Below are positions 18,404 through 30,865 of a stretch of DNA of 64,000 bases, in pieces. Numbering within the stretch: the first letter of the stretch is position 1; the number at the start of each line of letters is the position of its first letter. Made by a program: the position numbers and the translations under genes. Source of the stretch: Streptomyces sp. NBC_00461 (GTDB lineage: Bacteria; Actinomycetota; Actinomycetes; Streptomycetales; Streptomycetaceae); assembly GCF_036013935.1 (NCBI RefSeq), contig NZ_CP107902.1:2265001-2329000 (forward strand). Direction: 5' to 3'. The notes beneath the pieces are model-generated. The model made no database searches and was not told where the DNA came from. It saw nothing but the letters and a program-made list of their open reading frames with translations.

Positions 18404-19135
18404 TCAGCCCGGCTGCCCGTACCCCCGCAGCTTCTCGCCCGCCTCCGCCATCTGTTCGCGGGACAGCAGCGCCGGTGACATGCCCGGTACCGACGACGCC
18501 GTCAGCCACAGTCGGCACATCCACTCCAGTTGGGCCGTGCGGTCGTAGGCCTGGTCCAGGGTGGTGCCGTAGGTGATCATGCCGTGGTTCCGGAGGAGAC
18601 AGCCGGTGCGGTCGGCGAGGGCATGGAGCATGTTCTCGGCCAACTCGTCGGTGCCATATGTCGCATAGGGGGCAACCCGGACAGACCCGCCGAGGGCGCC
18701 GGCCATGTAGTGGATCGTCGGGAGTTCGGGGACGAGCGTCGAGACGGCCGTCGCGTGCACGGCGTGCGTGTGGACCACGGCGCGGGCGTCGGTGGTGCGA
18801 TAGACGGCGAGGTGCATGGGCAGCTCGCTGGTCGGGGCCAGGGTGCCGAGCACCTGCCGGCCGTCGAGGTCGACGCCGGTCACGTCCGCGGGCGTGAGCC
18901 GGTCGTAGGGCACGCCCGACGGCGTGACCAGCACGGTGTCCCCGACGCGCACGGAGACGTTGCCGGAGGTGCCGACGACGAGACCGTCGAGGACCGTGCG
19001 GCGGGCGGCCGCGACGAGCGCGTCCCAGGCGTGCGCCTCCTCGTCGCCCACACCCCTCCCCCGCCTCTCCGGCACATCCCGCGCACTCTCTCGCGCATCC
19101 CGTTCGTCCCGCCGGTCCCGCTGCTGCTCACCCAT
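18404..19135 (-). CDS. Class II aldolase (L-fuculose-phosphate aldolase-like)
   Basis: A 243-residue class II aldolase/adducin-domain protein. Motifs: GTSGNVSVR (55-63, phosphate binding), SELPMH (103-108, catalytic Glu104), the Zn ligands in HTHAVH (122-127) and RNHG (182-185, His184). Fuculose-phosphate or related sugar-phosphate cleavage is the family reaction; in Streptomyces homologues may work in methylthioribulose or sugar metabolism, so the substrate is open. The first 30 residues are a charged extension absent from most relatives; a GTG at residue 29 is an alternative start. ATG 19135 has AGGA 8 nt upstream. Confidence 0.85.
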   Translation of the reverse strand: MGEQQRDRRDERDARESARDVPERRGRGVGDEEAHAWDALVAAARRTVLDGLVVGTSGNVSVRVGDTVLVTPSGVPYDRLTPADVTGVDLDGRQVLGTLAPTSELPMHLAVYRTTDARAVVHTHAVHATAVSTLVPELPTIHYMAGALGGSVRVAPYATYGTDELAENMLHALADRTGCLLRNHGMITYGTTLDQAYDRTAQLEWMCRLWLTASSVPGMSPALLSREQMAEAGEKLRGYGQPG

Positions 19136-19331
19136 GCGGCGATCCTGTCAGGCACACCCCCAACCCGCCGCCGGGCAGGGGCACTTTAGGGCGGAAGCCG
19201 GACCTCCGAAAGTCCCCGTACACGGACATATCCCCTTCTCTCCGTGCTTGGCCAGAGATCGACGAACATTCAACGATCTTCCAGTAATCTCCGGTTGTTT
19301 TGTCGTGCACGTCGCCATTCCGGGGGGAAAC

Positions 19332-20081
19332 ATGGCTCGTGATCGCAAACCGTTCCGCCGTCGCACCCGCGTCACAGCGGTCTGCGCGGCCGCACTCGCC
19401 ATCGGGGCGTCCGCCCTCGCCGAGGTTCCGGCCTCGGCGGCGAGCCCGCCGAAGGGGCACGACGTCTCTTCGCACCAGAAGAACGTCGACTGGTCCGGCG
19501 CGAAAGCCAGGGGCGCCAGATTCGTATACGTCAAGGCGACCGAGTCCACCAACTACCGCAACCCGTACTTCAGCCAGCAGTACAACGGCGCCCGCACCGC
19601 CGGCATCATCCGCGGGGCGTACCACTTCGCGCTGCCGAACAAGTCGTCGGGCGCGACGCAGGCGGCGTACTTCGTGCGCAACGGCGGGAGGTGGAGCGCG
19701 GACGGCTGGACCCTGCCGCCCGCGCTCGACATCGAGTACAACCCGTACGACTCCAGGCACAAGTGCTACGGCCTGAGCAAGGCGGGCATGGTCAACTGGA
19801 TCAAGTCGTTCAGCAACGAGCTGAAGCAGCTCACCGGCCGTCGTCCGGTGATCTACACGACCACCCACTGGTGGAACACGTGCACCGGCGGCAGCCGCGC
19901 CTTCGCCTCCGACCACGCACTGTAGATCGCCCGCCACGACTCGGCGGACGCGGGCTCACTGCCGGCCGGATGGTCGTTCTGGACCTTCTGGCAGTACGAC
20001 AACAGCGGCGGCCTGCCGGGTGACCAGAATCTCTTCAACGGCTCCCAGGCGCAGCTGAGGACGTTCGCCCGGGGCCACTGA
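19332..20081 (+). pseudogene. GH25 lysozyme interrupted by an in-frame TAG
   Basis: The reading frame encodes a secreted GH25 muramidase: signal peptide about 1-36 (ending PASAA), GHDVSSHQ (Asp44), VYVKATE, GAYHFAL, and ALDIEYNPY (Asp133, Glu135) with the family's catalytic acids. At codon 198 (19923-19925) a TAG replaces what is almost certainly TGG (Trp) in the ALWIARHD strand. The same frame then continues for 51 codons with typical lysozyme sequence (FWTFWQYDNSG, GDQNLFNGS) to TGA at 20079. The 197-residue product would lack the last strand and WQY motif and is probably inactive. Everything else, including GGGGGAAAC before the ATG, looks intact, so the mutation is recent or is read through. 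Confidence 0.9.
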
Positions 20082-20103
20082 CCAAGGGACAGAAGGGACG
20101 AGA

Positions 20104-20134
20104 GGGTCGCCGAGATCGGGCGGTACGGCGACCC
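20104..20134 (+). terminator. Hairpin after the GH25 gene
   Basis: GGGTCGCCG (20104-20112) pairs with CGGCGACCC (20126-20134) around a 13-nt loop, 22 nt after the final stop of the lysozyme frame and before the phosphate-transporter promoter. Confidence 0.55.
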
Positions 20135-20164
20135 CCTCATCCAGACACTCCAGGGACCTCCCCA

Positions 20165-20197
20165 GTTCATCTTCCGTTCACTCAGGTTTCCTACGGT
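20165..20197 (+). promoter_or_regulatory. Candidate PHO box (PhoP binding) for the phosphate transporter
   Basis: Two direct repeats in exact 11-nt register, GTTCATCTTCC (20165-20175) and GTTCACTCAGG (20176-20186), followed by a weaker TTTCCTACGGT (20187-20197). The Streptomyces PHO box consists of 11-nt direct repeats starting GTTCACC; each of the first two matches 6 of these 7 bases. It lies 37-69 nt upstream of the pit ATG. As I recall, the orthologous pitH2 promoter of S. coelicolor is PhoP-controlled. Confidence 0.7.
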
Positions 20198-20233
20198 CAA
20201 CTGACCGATGACCTCGAACGATTGCCTGGGTAA

Positions 20234-21478
20234 ATGGAAAACTTCTCGCTGATCCTCGCGATTGTGGTCGTAACCGCACTCGCGTTTGATTTCACGAACG
20301 GTTTCCACGACACCGCCAACGCGATGGCCACCACCATCTCGACCGGCGCACTCAAGCCCAAGGTCGCGGTGGCCATGTCCGCCGTGCTGAACCTTGTTGG
20401 CGCCTTTCTCTCGGTGGAGGTCGCCAACACGATCTCCAAAGGTCTCGTCGACGAGACCGGCATACGTCCCGAGGTCATATTCGCGGCGCTGGTCGGCGCG
20501 ATCCTCTGGAACCTGCTGACCTGGCTGGTCGGGCTCCCCTCCAGCTCCTCGCACGCCCTGATGGGCGGTCTGATCGGCGCCACCGTCGCCTCGGCGGGTA
20601 CGGGCGCCGTACACGGCGACGTACTCGTCACCAAGGTGCTCATCCCCGCGCTCGCCGCCCCGATCGTGGCGGGCCTCGCAGCGATGCTCGCGACCCGACT
20701 GTCGTACACCCTGGGCAAAAAGGCCGACGGCAAGGCCGCCGCGAAGGGCTACCGGGCCGGGCAGATCGCCTCCGCGGGCCTGGTCTCGCTGGCCCACGGC
20801 ACCAACGACGCACAGAAGACGATGGGCATCATCACCCTCGCCCTGGTCGCCGGCGGCGCCGTCGCTCCCGACTCCGACCCGCCCACCTGGGTCATCCTCT
20901 CCGCGGGCCTCGCCATCGCGCTCGGCACCTACCTCGGCGGCTGGCGGATCATCCGCACCATGGGCAAGGGCCTGACCGAACTCCAGCCGCAGCAGGGCTT
21001 CGCCGCCCAGACCAGCGCGGCCACGGCGATCCTGGCCTCCTCGCACCTCGGCTTCTCCCTGTCCACCACGCACGTCGTCTCCGGTTCGGTGATGGGTGCG
21101 GGCCTCGGCCGCAAAGGCGGCGTGGTCCGCTGGTCGACGGCGACCCGGATGCTCGTGGCCTGGTGCCTGACGCTGCCGGCCGCGGCCCTGGTGGGCGCGC
21201 TGGCCGAGTCGGTCACGGATCTCGGCGCCTGGGGTACGGCCGTCGTCGCCGTCTTCCTGATCGCCTCCAGCGCGGCCATCTGGAAGCTCTCCCGGCGCGA
21301 GGTCGTCGACGCGACGAACGTCAACGAGACCGAGGAGCCGGCCGGTGTGGTGACCACGGCGATCGCCGCCGTGGCCCGGCCCCCGGCGGGCACGGTGACC
21401 GAGGACCTGACGGCCACGATCCCCGCCCCGGCCACGACCGCCCCCGACCCCGCGATCCCGCCGGCCGCGGCCGTCTGA
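20234..21478 (+). CDS. pitH2: Low-affinity inorganic phosphate transporter (PiT family)
   Basis: A 414-residue PiT (PHO4) permease with about 10 TM helices. The two inverted family signatures are present: NGFHDTANAMATTISTGAL (22-40) and AHGTNDAQKTMGII (about 194-207), plus SSSSHALMGG and STTHVVSGSVMG, the phosphate-coordinating half-repeats. It imports phosphate as metal-phosphate complex with H+. The C-terminal 60 residues are Pro/Ala/Thr-rich and cytoplasmic, probably dispensable. The ATG is preceded by the repeats described as a PHO box. A small membrane-protein gene follows after 34 nt and a strong terminator ends the unit. Confidence 0.93.
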   Translation: MENFSLILAIVVVTALAFDFTNGFHDTANAMATTISTGALKPKVAVAMSAVLNLVGAFLSVEVANTISKGLVDETGIRPEVIFAALVGAILWNLLTWLVGLPSSSSHALMGGLIGATVASAGTGAVHGDVLVTKVLIPALAAPIVAGLAAMLATRLSYTLGKKADGKAAAKGYRAGQIASAGLVSLAHGTNDAQKTMGIITLALVAGGAVAPDSDPPTWVILSAGLAIALGTYLGGWRIIRTMGKGLTELQPQQGFAAQTSAATAILASSHLGFSLSTTHVVSGSVMGAGLGRKGGVVRWSTATRMLVAWCLTLPAAALVGALAESVTDLGAWGTAVVAVFLIASSAAIWKLSRREVVDATNVNETEEPAGVVTTAIAAVARPPAGTVTEDLTATIPAPATTAPDPAIPPAAAV

Positions 21479-21512
21479 GCCCGCGCACCCGGCACGAAGG
21501 AAGAGAAGCAGC

Positions 21513-21740
21513 ATGAAGATCGACTGGGCAGCTCTGGGCTCCGTCTTCGGCGTCAGCCTCGCGGTCACCGTGGGCCTCGTGGCCCTGTTCACCCTCGGCG
21601 TCATGGGCCTGTCGCGCCGCGAACGCGCTGCCACGCAGGGCGACTCGGCCGCGGCCGCGGTCACGGCCGCCTACGTGTGCTTCGCGGCGTGCGCGGCGGC
21701 GGTGGCGTACGGGATCTATCTGGTGGTGGTCAAGGCCTGA
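21513..21740 (+). CDS. Small membrane protein co-transcribed with the phosphate transporter
   Basis: A 75-residue protein with two hydrophobic helices (about 6-32 and 46-70) joined by a short basic/hydrophilic loop. It is always found beside this PiT gene in Streptomyces as far as I recall, but has no defined role. AAGGAAGAG lies 10 nt before the ATG. Likely an accessory or regulatory subunit of phosphate uptake; that is inferred from position only. Confidence 0.75.
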   Translation: MKIDWAALGSVFGVSLAVTVGLVALFTLGVMGLSRRERAATQGDSAAAAVTAAYVCFAACAAAVAYGIYLVVVKA

Positions 21741-21756
21741 GGCCTCGGACCCCTTG

Positions 21757-21786
21757 GGTGCCGGGACGGTGATCCGTCCCGGCACC
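21757..21786 (+). terminator. Perfect tetraloop hairpin ending the pit operon
   Basis: GGTGCCGGGACGG (21757-21769) pairs perfectly over 13 bp with 21774-21786 around loop TGAT. It starts 17 nt after the stop of the small membrane protein gene and insulates pit from the cobalamin riboswitch. Confidence 0.8.
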
Positions 21787-21884
21787 ACGCGTTTGCGTGA
21801 CCCCCACGACCTCTCGGATGTGGGCCTGCGCACACTCCTCCGTCCCAGGTCAACAGCAAGTTGACTGCCCTTCCGGGCCCGTGG

Positions 21885-22005
21885 TGGACTGCCGGAGCCA
21901 TGTACGACGGCGCGAGAGGAAGCCGGTGGAAGTCCGGCGCGGTCCCGCCACTGTCACCGGGGTAGGTAGTCCCGGGAGCCAGGAACTCTCACCGTCGGTC
22001 TCGTC
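21885..22005 (+). promoter_or_regulatory. Cobalamin (AdoCbl-type) riboswitch
   Basis: The conserved B12-box core is present: AGCCGGTGGAAGTCCGG (21921-21937), GCGGTCCCGCCACTGT (21939-21954), and the distal GGAGCCAGGAACTC (21975-21988). These match the class-I cobalamin riboswitch consensus closely. It sits about 100 nt upstream of the cobD start and should repress the cob operon when coenzyme B12 is abundant. The exact edges are approximate. The rest of the 21741-22109 gap holds the pit terminator and the leader between switch and cobD. Confidence 0.92.
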
Positions 22006-22109
22006 GAACCAGGGCGTGGACACCCTGAGTGAGGACAAATCGCCATGCGCGGCTGCCGTTTGAGAGGCACCGACCCAGCCCTACCCGACCCAGCGATCGG
22101 CTGAGCCCC

Positions 22110-23051
22110 GTGCGTGCCGATCGCGTTTTCGCGTACGGCGCCGCCGCCGGCCTTCTCGGTGACCTCCTGCTCGGCGATCCGCGCCGTGGGCATCCGGTCG
22201 CCGCGTTCGGGCGGGCCGCCGGGGCCGTGGAACGGGTGTTGTGGCGTGACCACCGCGGGTGGGGCGCGTTGCATGCCCTCGTGTGCGCCGGTGGAGCCGT
22301 CGGGATCGGCGCGGTCGCCGCCTTTGCCGTACGACGCTCCCCCGCCGCCTCCGTCGCGGTGACCGCCGCCGCCACATGGGCCGTCGTCGGGGGGACTTCG
22401 CTCGCTCGTGAGGCCCAAAGCATCGGGCGCGCGCTGGAGTCGGGCGATGTCGAGGCCGCCAGGGCCCGGCTGCCGCATCTGTGCGGGCGGGATCCGCAGG
22501 CTCTGGACGCCGACGGGATCGCGCGGGCCGTCGTCGAATCCGTCGCGGAGAACACCTCCGACGCGGTGGTGGGGGCCCTGGTGTGGGGGGCCGTCGGCGG
22601 GGTGCCGGGGCTGCTCGGGTTCCGTGCCGTCAACACCCTCGACGCCATGGTCGGGCACAGGTCGCCCACCTACCGGCGCTACGGGTGGGCTTCCGCGCGG
22701 CTGGACGACGTGGCGGGCTGGCCGGGGGCCAGGCTGACCGCCGTACTGGCGACGGTCGCCGGTGGTGACCCGCGTGGTGCGGTACGGGCCTGGCGTGCCG
22801 ACGCCGGCGCGCATCCGAGCCCCAACGCCGGTCCCGTGGAGGCCTCGTTCGCCGGGGCGCTCGGGGTACGGCTCGGCGGGACCCTGTCGTACGGGGGGCG
22901 GGTCGAGCACCGGCCGGTCCTGAACCGGGAAGGCCGCGCCGTCGCCGTGCCCGACATCGAGCGGGCCGTACGGCTCTCGCGGCGCGTCGGACTCCTCGCG
23001 CTCGGCGTCAGTGTCGCCGCGCGCCTCATGGTGAAGGGACACGGGAAATGA
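22110..23051 (+). CDS. cobD: Adenosylcobinamide-phosphate synthase (CbiB/CobD)
   Basis: A 313-residue membrane protein of the CbiB/CobD family, which attaches (R)-1-amino-2-propanol (or its phosphate) to adenosylcobyric acid. Motifs: GDLLLGDPRRGHPVAAFG near the start, the ENTSDAVVGALVW block and NTLDAMVGHRSPTYRRYGWASARLDD, with several membrane helices between. GTG 22110 gives the usual start at VRADRVFAYGAAAGLLGD. First gene after the cobalamin riboswitch; its stop overlaps cobQ (ATGA). Confidence 0.93.
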   Translation: MRADRVFAYGAAAGLLGDLLLGDPRRGHPVAAFGRAAGAVERVLWRDHRGWGALHALVCAGGAVGIGAVAAFAVRRSPAASVAVTAAATWAVVGGTSLAREAQSIGRALESGDVEAARARLPHLCGRDPQALDADGIARAVVESVAENTSDAVVGALVWGAVGGVPGLLGFRAVNTLDAMVGHRSPTYRRYGWASARLDDVAGWPGARLTAVLATVAGGDPRGAVRAWRADAGAHPSPNAGPVEASFAGALGVRLGGTLSYGGRVEHRPVLNREGRAVAVPDIERAVRLSRRVGLLALGVSVAARLMVKGHGK

Positions 23052-24594
23052 GCGGTGGTCTGCTCGTCGCCGGTACCACCTCCGACGCCGGCAAGAGCGT
23101 CGTCACCGCCGGGATCTGTCGCTGGCTGGTGCGGCAAGGCGTCAAGGTCGCGCCCTTCAAGGCGCAGAACATGTCGCTCAACTCGTTCGTCACCCGGGAG
23201 GGCGCCGAGATCGGGCGGGCTCAGGCCATGCAGGCGCAGGCCTGTCGGATCGAGCCCACCGCGCTCATGAATCCCGTGCTCCTCAAGCCCGGTGGCGAGC
23301 AGAGCAGTCAGGTCGTGCTCATGGGCAAGCCGGTCGGCGAGCTGAGTGCCCGTGGATACCACGGGGGGCGGCAGCAGCAGCTTCTCGGGACGGTTCTCGA
23401 CTGCCTCGCCGAGTTGCGGGGCACGTATGACGCCGTGATCTGTGAGGGGGCGGGTTCTCCCGCCGAGATCAACCTGCGGCGGACCGACATCGTGAACATG
23501 GGGATCGCCCGGAACGCGCGGCTTCCCGTGCTCGTGGTCGGGGACATCGACCGTGGCGGCGTCTTCGCCTCCTTCTTCGGGACCGTCGCACTCCTGTCGC
23601 CCGAGGACCAGGAACTCGTCGCCGGGTTCCTCGTCAACAAGTTCCGGGGAGACGTCAGCCTCCTGGAGCCCGGGCTCGACATGCTGCACGGCCTCACCGG
23701 GCGGCACACCTACGGCGTCCTGCCCTTCCGGCACGGTCTCGGCATCGACGAGGAGGACGGCCTGCGGCCCGCCTTCAAATCAAGCACAGCCCTGCGGGGG
23801 ACCGTGCGCGAGTCGAACGTCGCGCCGCCCCTCGGCGAGGACGTGCTGCGCGTCGCCGTCTGCGCGGTCCCCCTCATGTCCAACTTCACCGACGTGGACG
23901 CGCTGGCCGCCGAACCGGGTGTCGTCGTGCGGTTCGTGGACCGGCCCGAGGAGCTGGCCGACGCCGACCTCGTCATCGTTCCGGGAACCCGGGGCACGGT
24001 GAAGGCCCTGGAGTGGCTGCGGGAGCGCGGCCTTGCGGACGTCCTCGTACGAAGGGCCTCGGAGCAGCGGCCCGTCCTCGGCATCTGCGGTGGCTACCAG
24101 ATCCTCGGCGAGCACATCGAGGACGAGGTCGAGAGCCGGCGCGGACACGTCGAGGGCCTCGGAGTCCTGCCCGTGCGGGTGCGGTTCGCCCGCGAGAAGA
24201 CCCTCACCCGGCCGGTGGGCGAAGCCCTCGGCGAGCCGGTCGAGGGGTACGAGATCCATCACGGGGTCGCCGAGGTCACCGGCGGAGAAGCCTTCATCAC
24301 CGATGACGGGGGACACAGCCTGGACGGCTGCCGGGTCGGCCGGACCTGGGGCACGCACTGGCACGGTTCGCTGGAGTCGGACGGGTTCCGGCGGGCCTTC
24401 CTGCGTGAGGTGGCGGCCGCCGCGGGCCGCCGCTTCGTGCCGGCCCCCGACACCTCGTTCGCCGCGCTGCGCGAGGAGCAGCTCGACCGGCTCGGCGACC
24501 TGATCGAACAGCACGCGGACACGGACGCGCTGTGGCGGCTCATCGAGTCGGGCGCGCCGCAAGGACTGCCTTTCATTCCACCGGGAGCACCCGC

Positions 24595-24598
<4 letters not shown>
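23048..24598 (+). CDS. cobQ: Cobyric acid synthase
   Basis: A 516-residue glutamine-dependent amidase that amidates four side chains of adenosylcobyrinic acid a,c-diamide. N-terminal dethiobiotin-synthetase-like domain with P-loop GTTSDAGKS (9-17) and FKAQNMSLNS; C-terminal class I glutaminase domain with the nucleophile in GICGGYQ (Cys347) and the His in GTHWHGSLE. Full length for the family. It overlaps cobD and cobN by 4 nt each, so the three are coupled. Confidence 0.96.
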
Positions 24599-28259
<3,661 letters not shown>

Positions 28260-28263
<4 letters not shown>

Positions 28264-30266
28264 CCACCCCCTTCCCCTTTACGGCCGTGGTCGGCCAGGA
28301 CGACCTGCGGCTCGCGCTGCTGCTGAACGCCGTGTCGCCGGCCGTGGGCGGTGTGCTGGTGCGCGGCGAGAAGGGCACCGCCAAGTCGACGGCCGTACGC
28401 GCGCTCTCGGCGCTGCTGCCGGAGGTGGCGGTCGTCCCCGGGTGCCGTTTCTCCTGCGACCCCGCGAAGCCGGACCCGCAATGCCCGGACGGGCCGCACG
28501 AGGCCGGGTCCGGCACCCAACGGCCCGCGCGGATGGTCGAGTTGCCCGTCGGGGCCTCCGAGGACCGGCTCGTCGGCGCCCTCGACATCGAGCGGGCGCT
28601 GGCCGAGGGCGTCAAGGCCTTCGAGCCCGGCCTGCTCGCGGACGCGCACCGCGGGATCCTCTACGTCGACGAGGTCAATCTCCTTCATGACCACCTCGTC
28701 GACCTGCTGCTGGACGCGGCCGCGATGGGCGCCTCCTATGTCGAACGCGAGGGTGTCTCCGTCCGGCACGCCGCCCGTTTCCTCCTCGTCGGCACCATGA
28801 ACCCCGAAGAGGGCGAACTGCGGCCGCAGTTGCTCGACCGGTTCGGGCTGACCGTCGAGGTCGCGGCCTCCCGGGAGCCGGACCAGCGGGTGGAGGTCGT
28901 ACGGCGCAGGCTGGCCTACGACGACGAGCCGGCGGCGTTCGTCGCCCGTTGGGCGGACGAGGAGGCCTCTGTGCGTCAACGGATCGTCGCCGCACGGGAG
29001 TTGCTGCCGTCGGTGCGGCTGGGCGACGGGGCGCTGCGGCAGATCGCGGCGACCTGTGCCGCCTTCGAGGTGGACGGCATGCGGGCCGACATCGTGATGG
29101 CCCGTACCGCGACCGCGCTGGCGGCGTGGGCCGGGCGGACCGAGGTGCTCGCCGAGGACGTACGGCAGGCGGCGCTGCTCGCGCTGCCGCACCGGCGGCG
29201 GCGTAATCCCTTTGACGCTCCGGGACTTGACGAGGACAAGCTCGACGAGACGCTGGAGGAGTTCAGGGAGCCCGAGGACGACGATCCGGGGCCGGACGGG
29301 CCCGGTGGCGGGGGTGGCGGGCAGCCGCCCTCCGAGTCGGACGGTCCGCAGGGTGGTGACACCGGCGCCCGGCCCGAGCCCGGGGAGGGCGGCGAGCCGC
29401 AGGCCTCGGGAGCGGCCGAGCAGTCCGCCGTACGCGCCGCCGAGCCCTTCCGCACCAAGGTGCTGAGCGTGCCCGGGATCGGTGAGGGTGCGTCCGGGCG
29501 GCGTTCGCGGGCGCGGACGGAGCACGGCCGGACGACGGGGGCCAGGCGGCCCCGGGGCGCGCTCACCAAACTGCACCTGGCGGCGACCGTGCAGGCGGCC
29601 GCACCGCATCAGCGGGCGCGCGGACGGTCGGGGCGGGGGCTGGTCGTGCGGCGGGACGATCTGCGGCAGGCGACCCGGGAGGGGCGCGAGGGGAATCTCG
29701 TGCTGTTCGTGGTCGACGCCTCCGGGTCGATGGCGGCCCGGCAGCGGATGAGTGCCGTGAAGGGCGCCGTGCTCTCGCTGCTGCTGGATGCGTATCAGCG
29801 GCGGGACAAGGTGGGGCTGGTGACGTTTCGGGGGGCGTCCGCCGATGTCGCGCTGCCGCCGACGTCGTCCGTGGATGCGGCGGCCGTCCGGCTGGAGACG
29901 TTGCCGACCGGTGGGCGTACGCCTCTCGCGGCCGGGCTGCTGAAGGCGCACGACGTGCTTCGGGTGGAGCGGTTGCGGGATCCGGCGCGGCGGGCGCTGG
30001 TCGTGGTGGTCACAGACGGGCGGGCCACGGGCGGCCCGGAGCCGGTCGCGCTGGCCGGGCGGGCGGCCCGGCTGTTCGCGGCCGAGGGGGTCGCCTCCGT
30101 GGTCGTCGACTGCGAGTCGGGGCCCGTGCGGCTGGGGCTGGCCGGACAGCTCGCCGGGGAGCTCGGCGGTACGGCGGTGACGCTCGACGAGTTGCGGGCG
30201 GACTCGATCGCCGGTCTGGTGAGGGATGTACAGGGCACGCAGGGGACTTCGAGGAGGGCCGCGTAA
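28260..30266 (+). CDS. Fused ChlI/ChlD-type chelatase ATPase (cobaltochelatase partner)
   Basis: A 668-residue fusion of an AAA+ domain and a von Willebrand A domain. The AAA+ part has GEKGTAKST (37-45), DEVNLLHDHLVDLLLD and sensor motifs. A Pro/acidic linker (about 335-415) connects it to an integrin-like MIDAS, DASGSMAAR (486-494), with TGGRTPLAAGL and VTDGRAT. The order matches magnesium chelatase I and D subunits joined together. Lying between cobN and cobO with a 4-nt overlap to cobN, it most likely replaces CobS and CobT as the motor of the CobN chelatase; this is inference from context. Starts with GTG. Confidence 0.9.
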
Positions 30267-30865
30267 TGCCGCAGGGGCAGCCGAGTGTGGTGCCGGACGA
30301 CGGACTGACGACCCGTCAGCGACGTAATCGGCCGCTGGTCGTCGTGCACACGGGCATCGGGAAGGGCAAGTCCACGGCGGCCTTCGGGCTGGCGCTGCGG
30401 GCCTGGAACCAGGGGTGGCCGATCGGGGTGTTCCAGTTCGTCAAGTCGGCCAAGTGGAAGGTCGGCGAGGAGAACGCGCTGCGTGTGCTCGGCGCCTCCG
30501 GCGAGGGCGGCAGCGTCGACTGGCACAAGATGGGCGAGGGGTGGTCCTGGGTTCAGCGGGACTCCCAGACGGACAACGAGGAGAAGGCCCGGGAGGGCTG
30601 GGAGCAGGTCAAGCGGGACCTCGCCGCCGAGACGTACAGGCTGTACGTGCTCGACGAGTTCGCGTACCCCATGCACTGGGGGTGGGTGGACACCGACGAG
30701 GTCGTGGAGGTGCTGCGGGAGCGGCCGGGGACCCAGCACGTGGTCATCACCGGGCGGAACGCGCCCGAGAAGCTCGTCGGGTTCGCCGACCTCGTGACCG
30801 ACATGTCCAAGGTCAAGCATCCGATGGACGAGGGCCAGAAGGGTCAGAGGGGCATCGAGTGGTAA
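30266..30865 (+). CDS. cobO: Cob(I)yrinic acid a,c-diamide adenosyltransferase
   Basis: A 199-residue CobO/BtuR-type enzyme that transfers the adenosyl group from ATP to Co(I) corrinoid. The P-loop GIGKGKST is at 30-37, followed by VFQFVKSAKWKVGE, the LYVLDEFAYPMHWGWVD Walker-B-like region and VVITGRNAP. The start overlaps the chelatase stop as TAATG. The final W-stop overlaps the cobB GTG start by 7 nt. Confidence 0.97.
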   Translation: MPQGQPSVVPDDGLTTRQRRNRPLVVVHTGIGKGKSTAAFGLALRAWNQGWPIGVFQFVKSAKWKVGEENALRVLGASGEGGSVDWHKMGEGWSWVQRDSQTDNEEKAREGWEQVKRDLAAETYRLYVLDEFAYPMHWGWVDTDEVVEVLRERPGTQHVVITGRNAPEKLVGFADLVTDMSKVKHPMDEGQKGQRGIEW

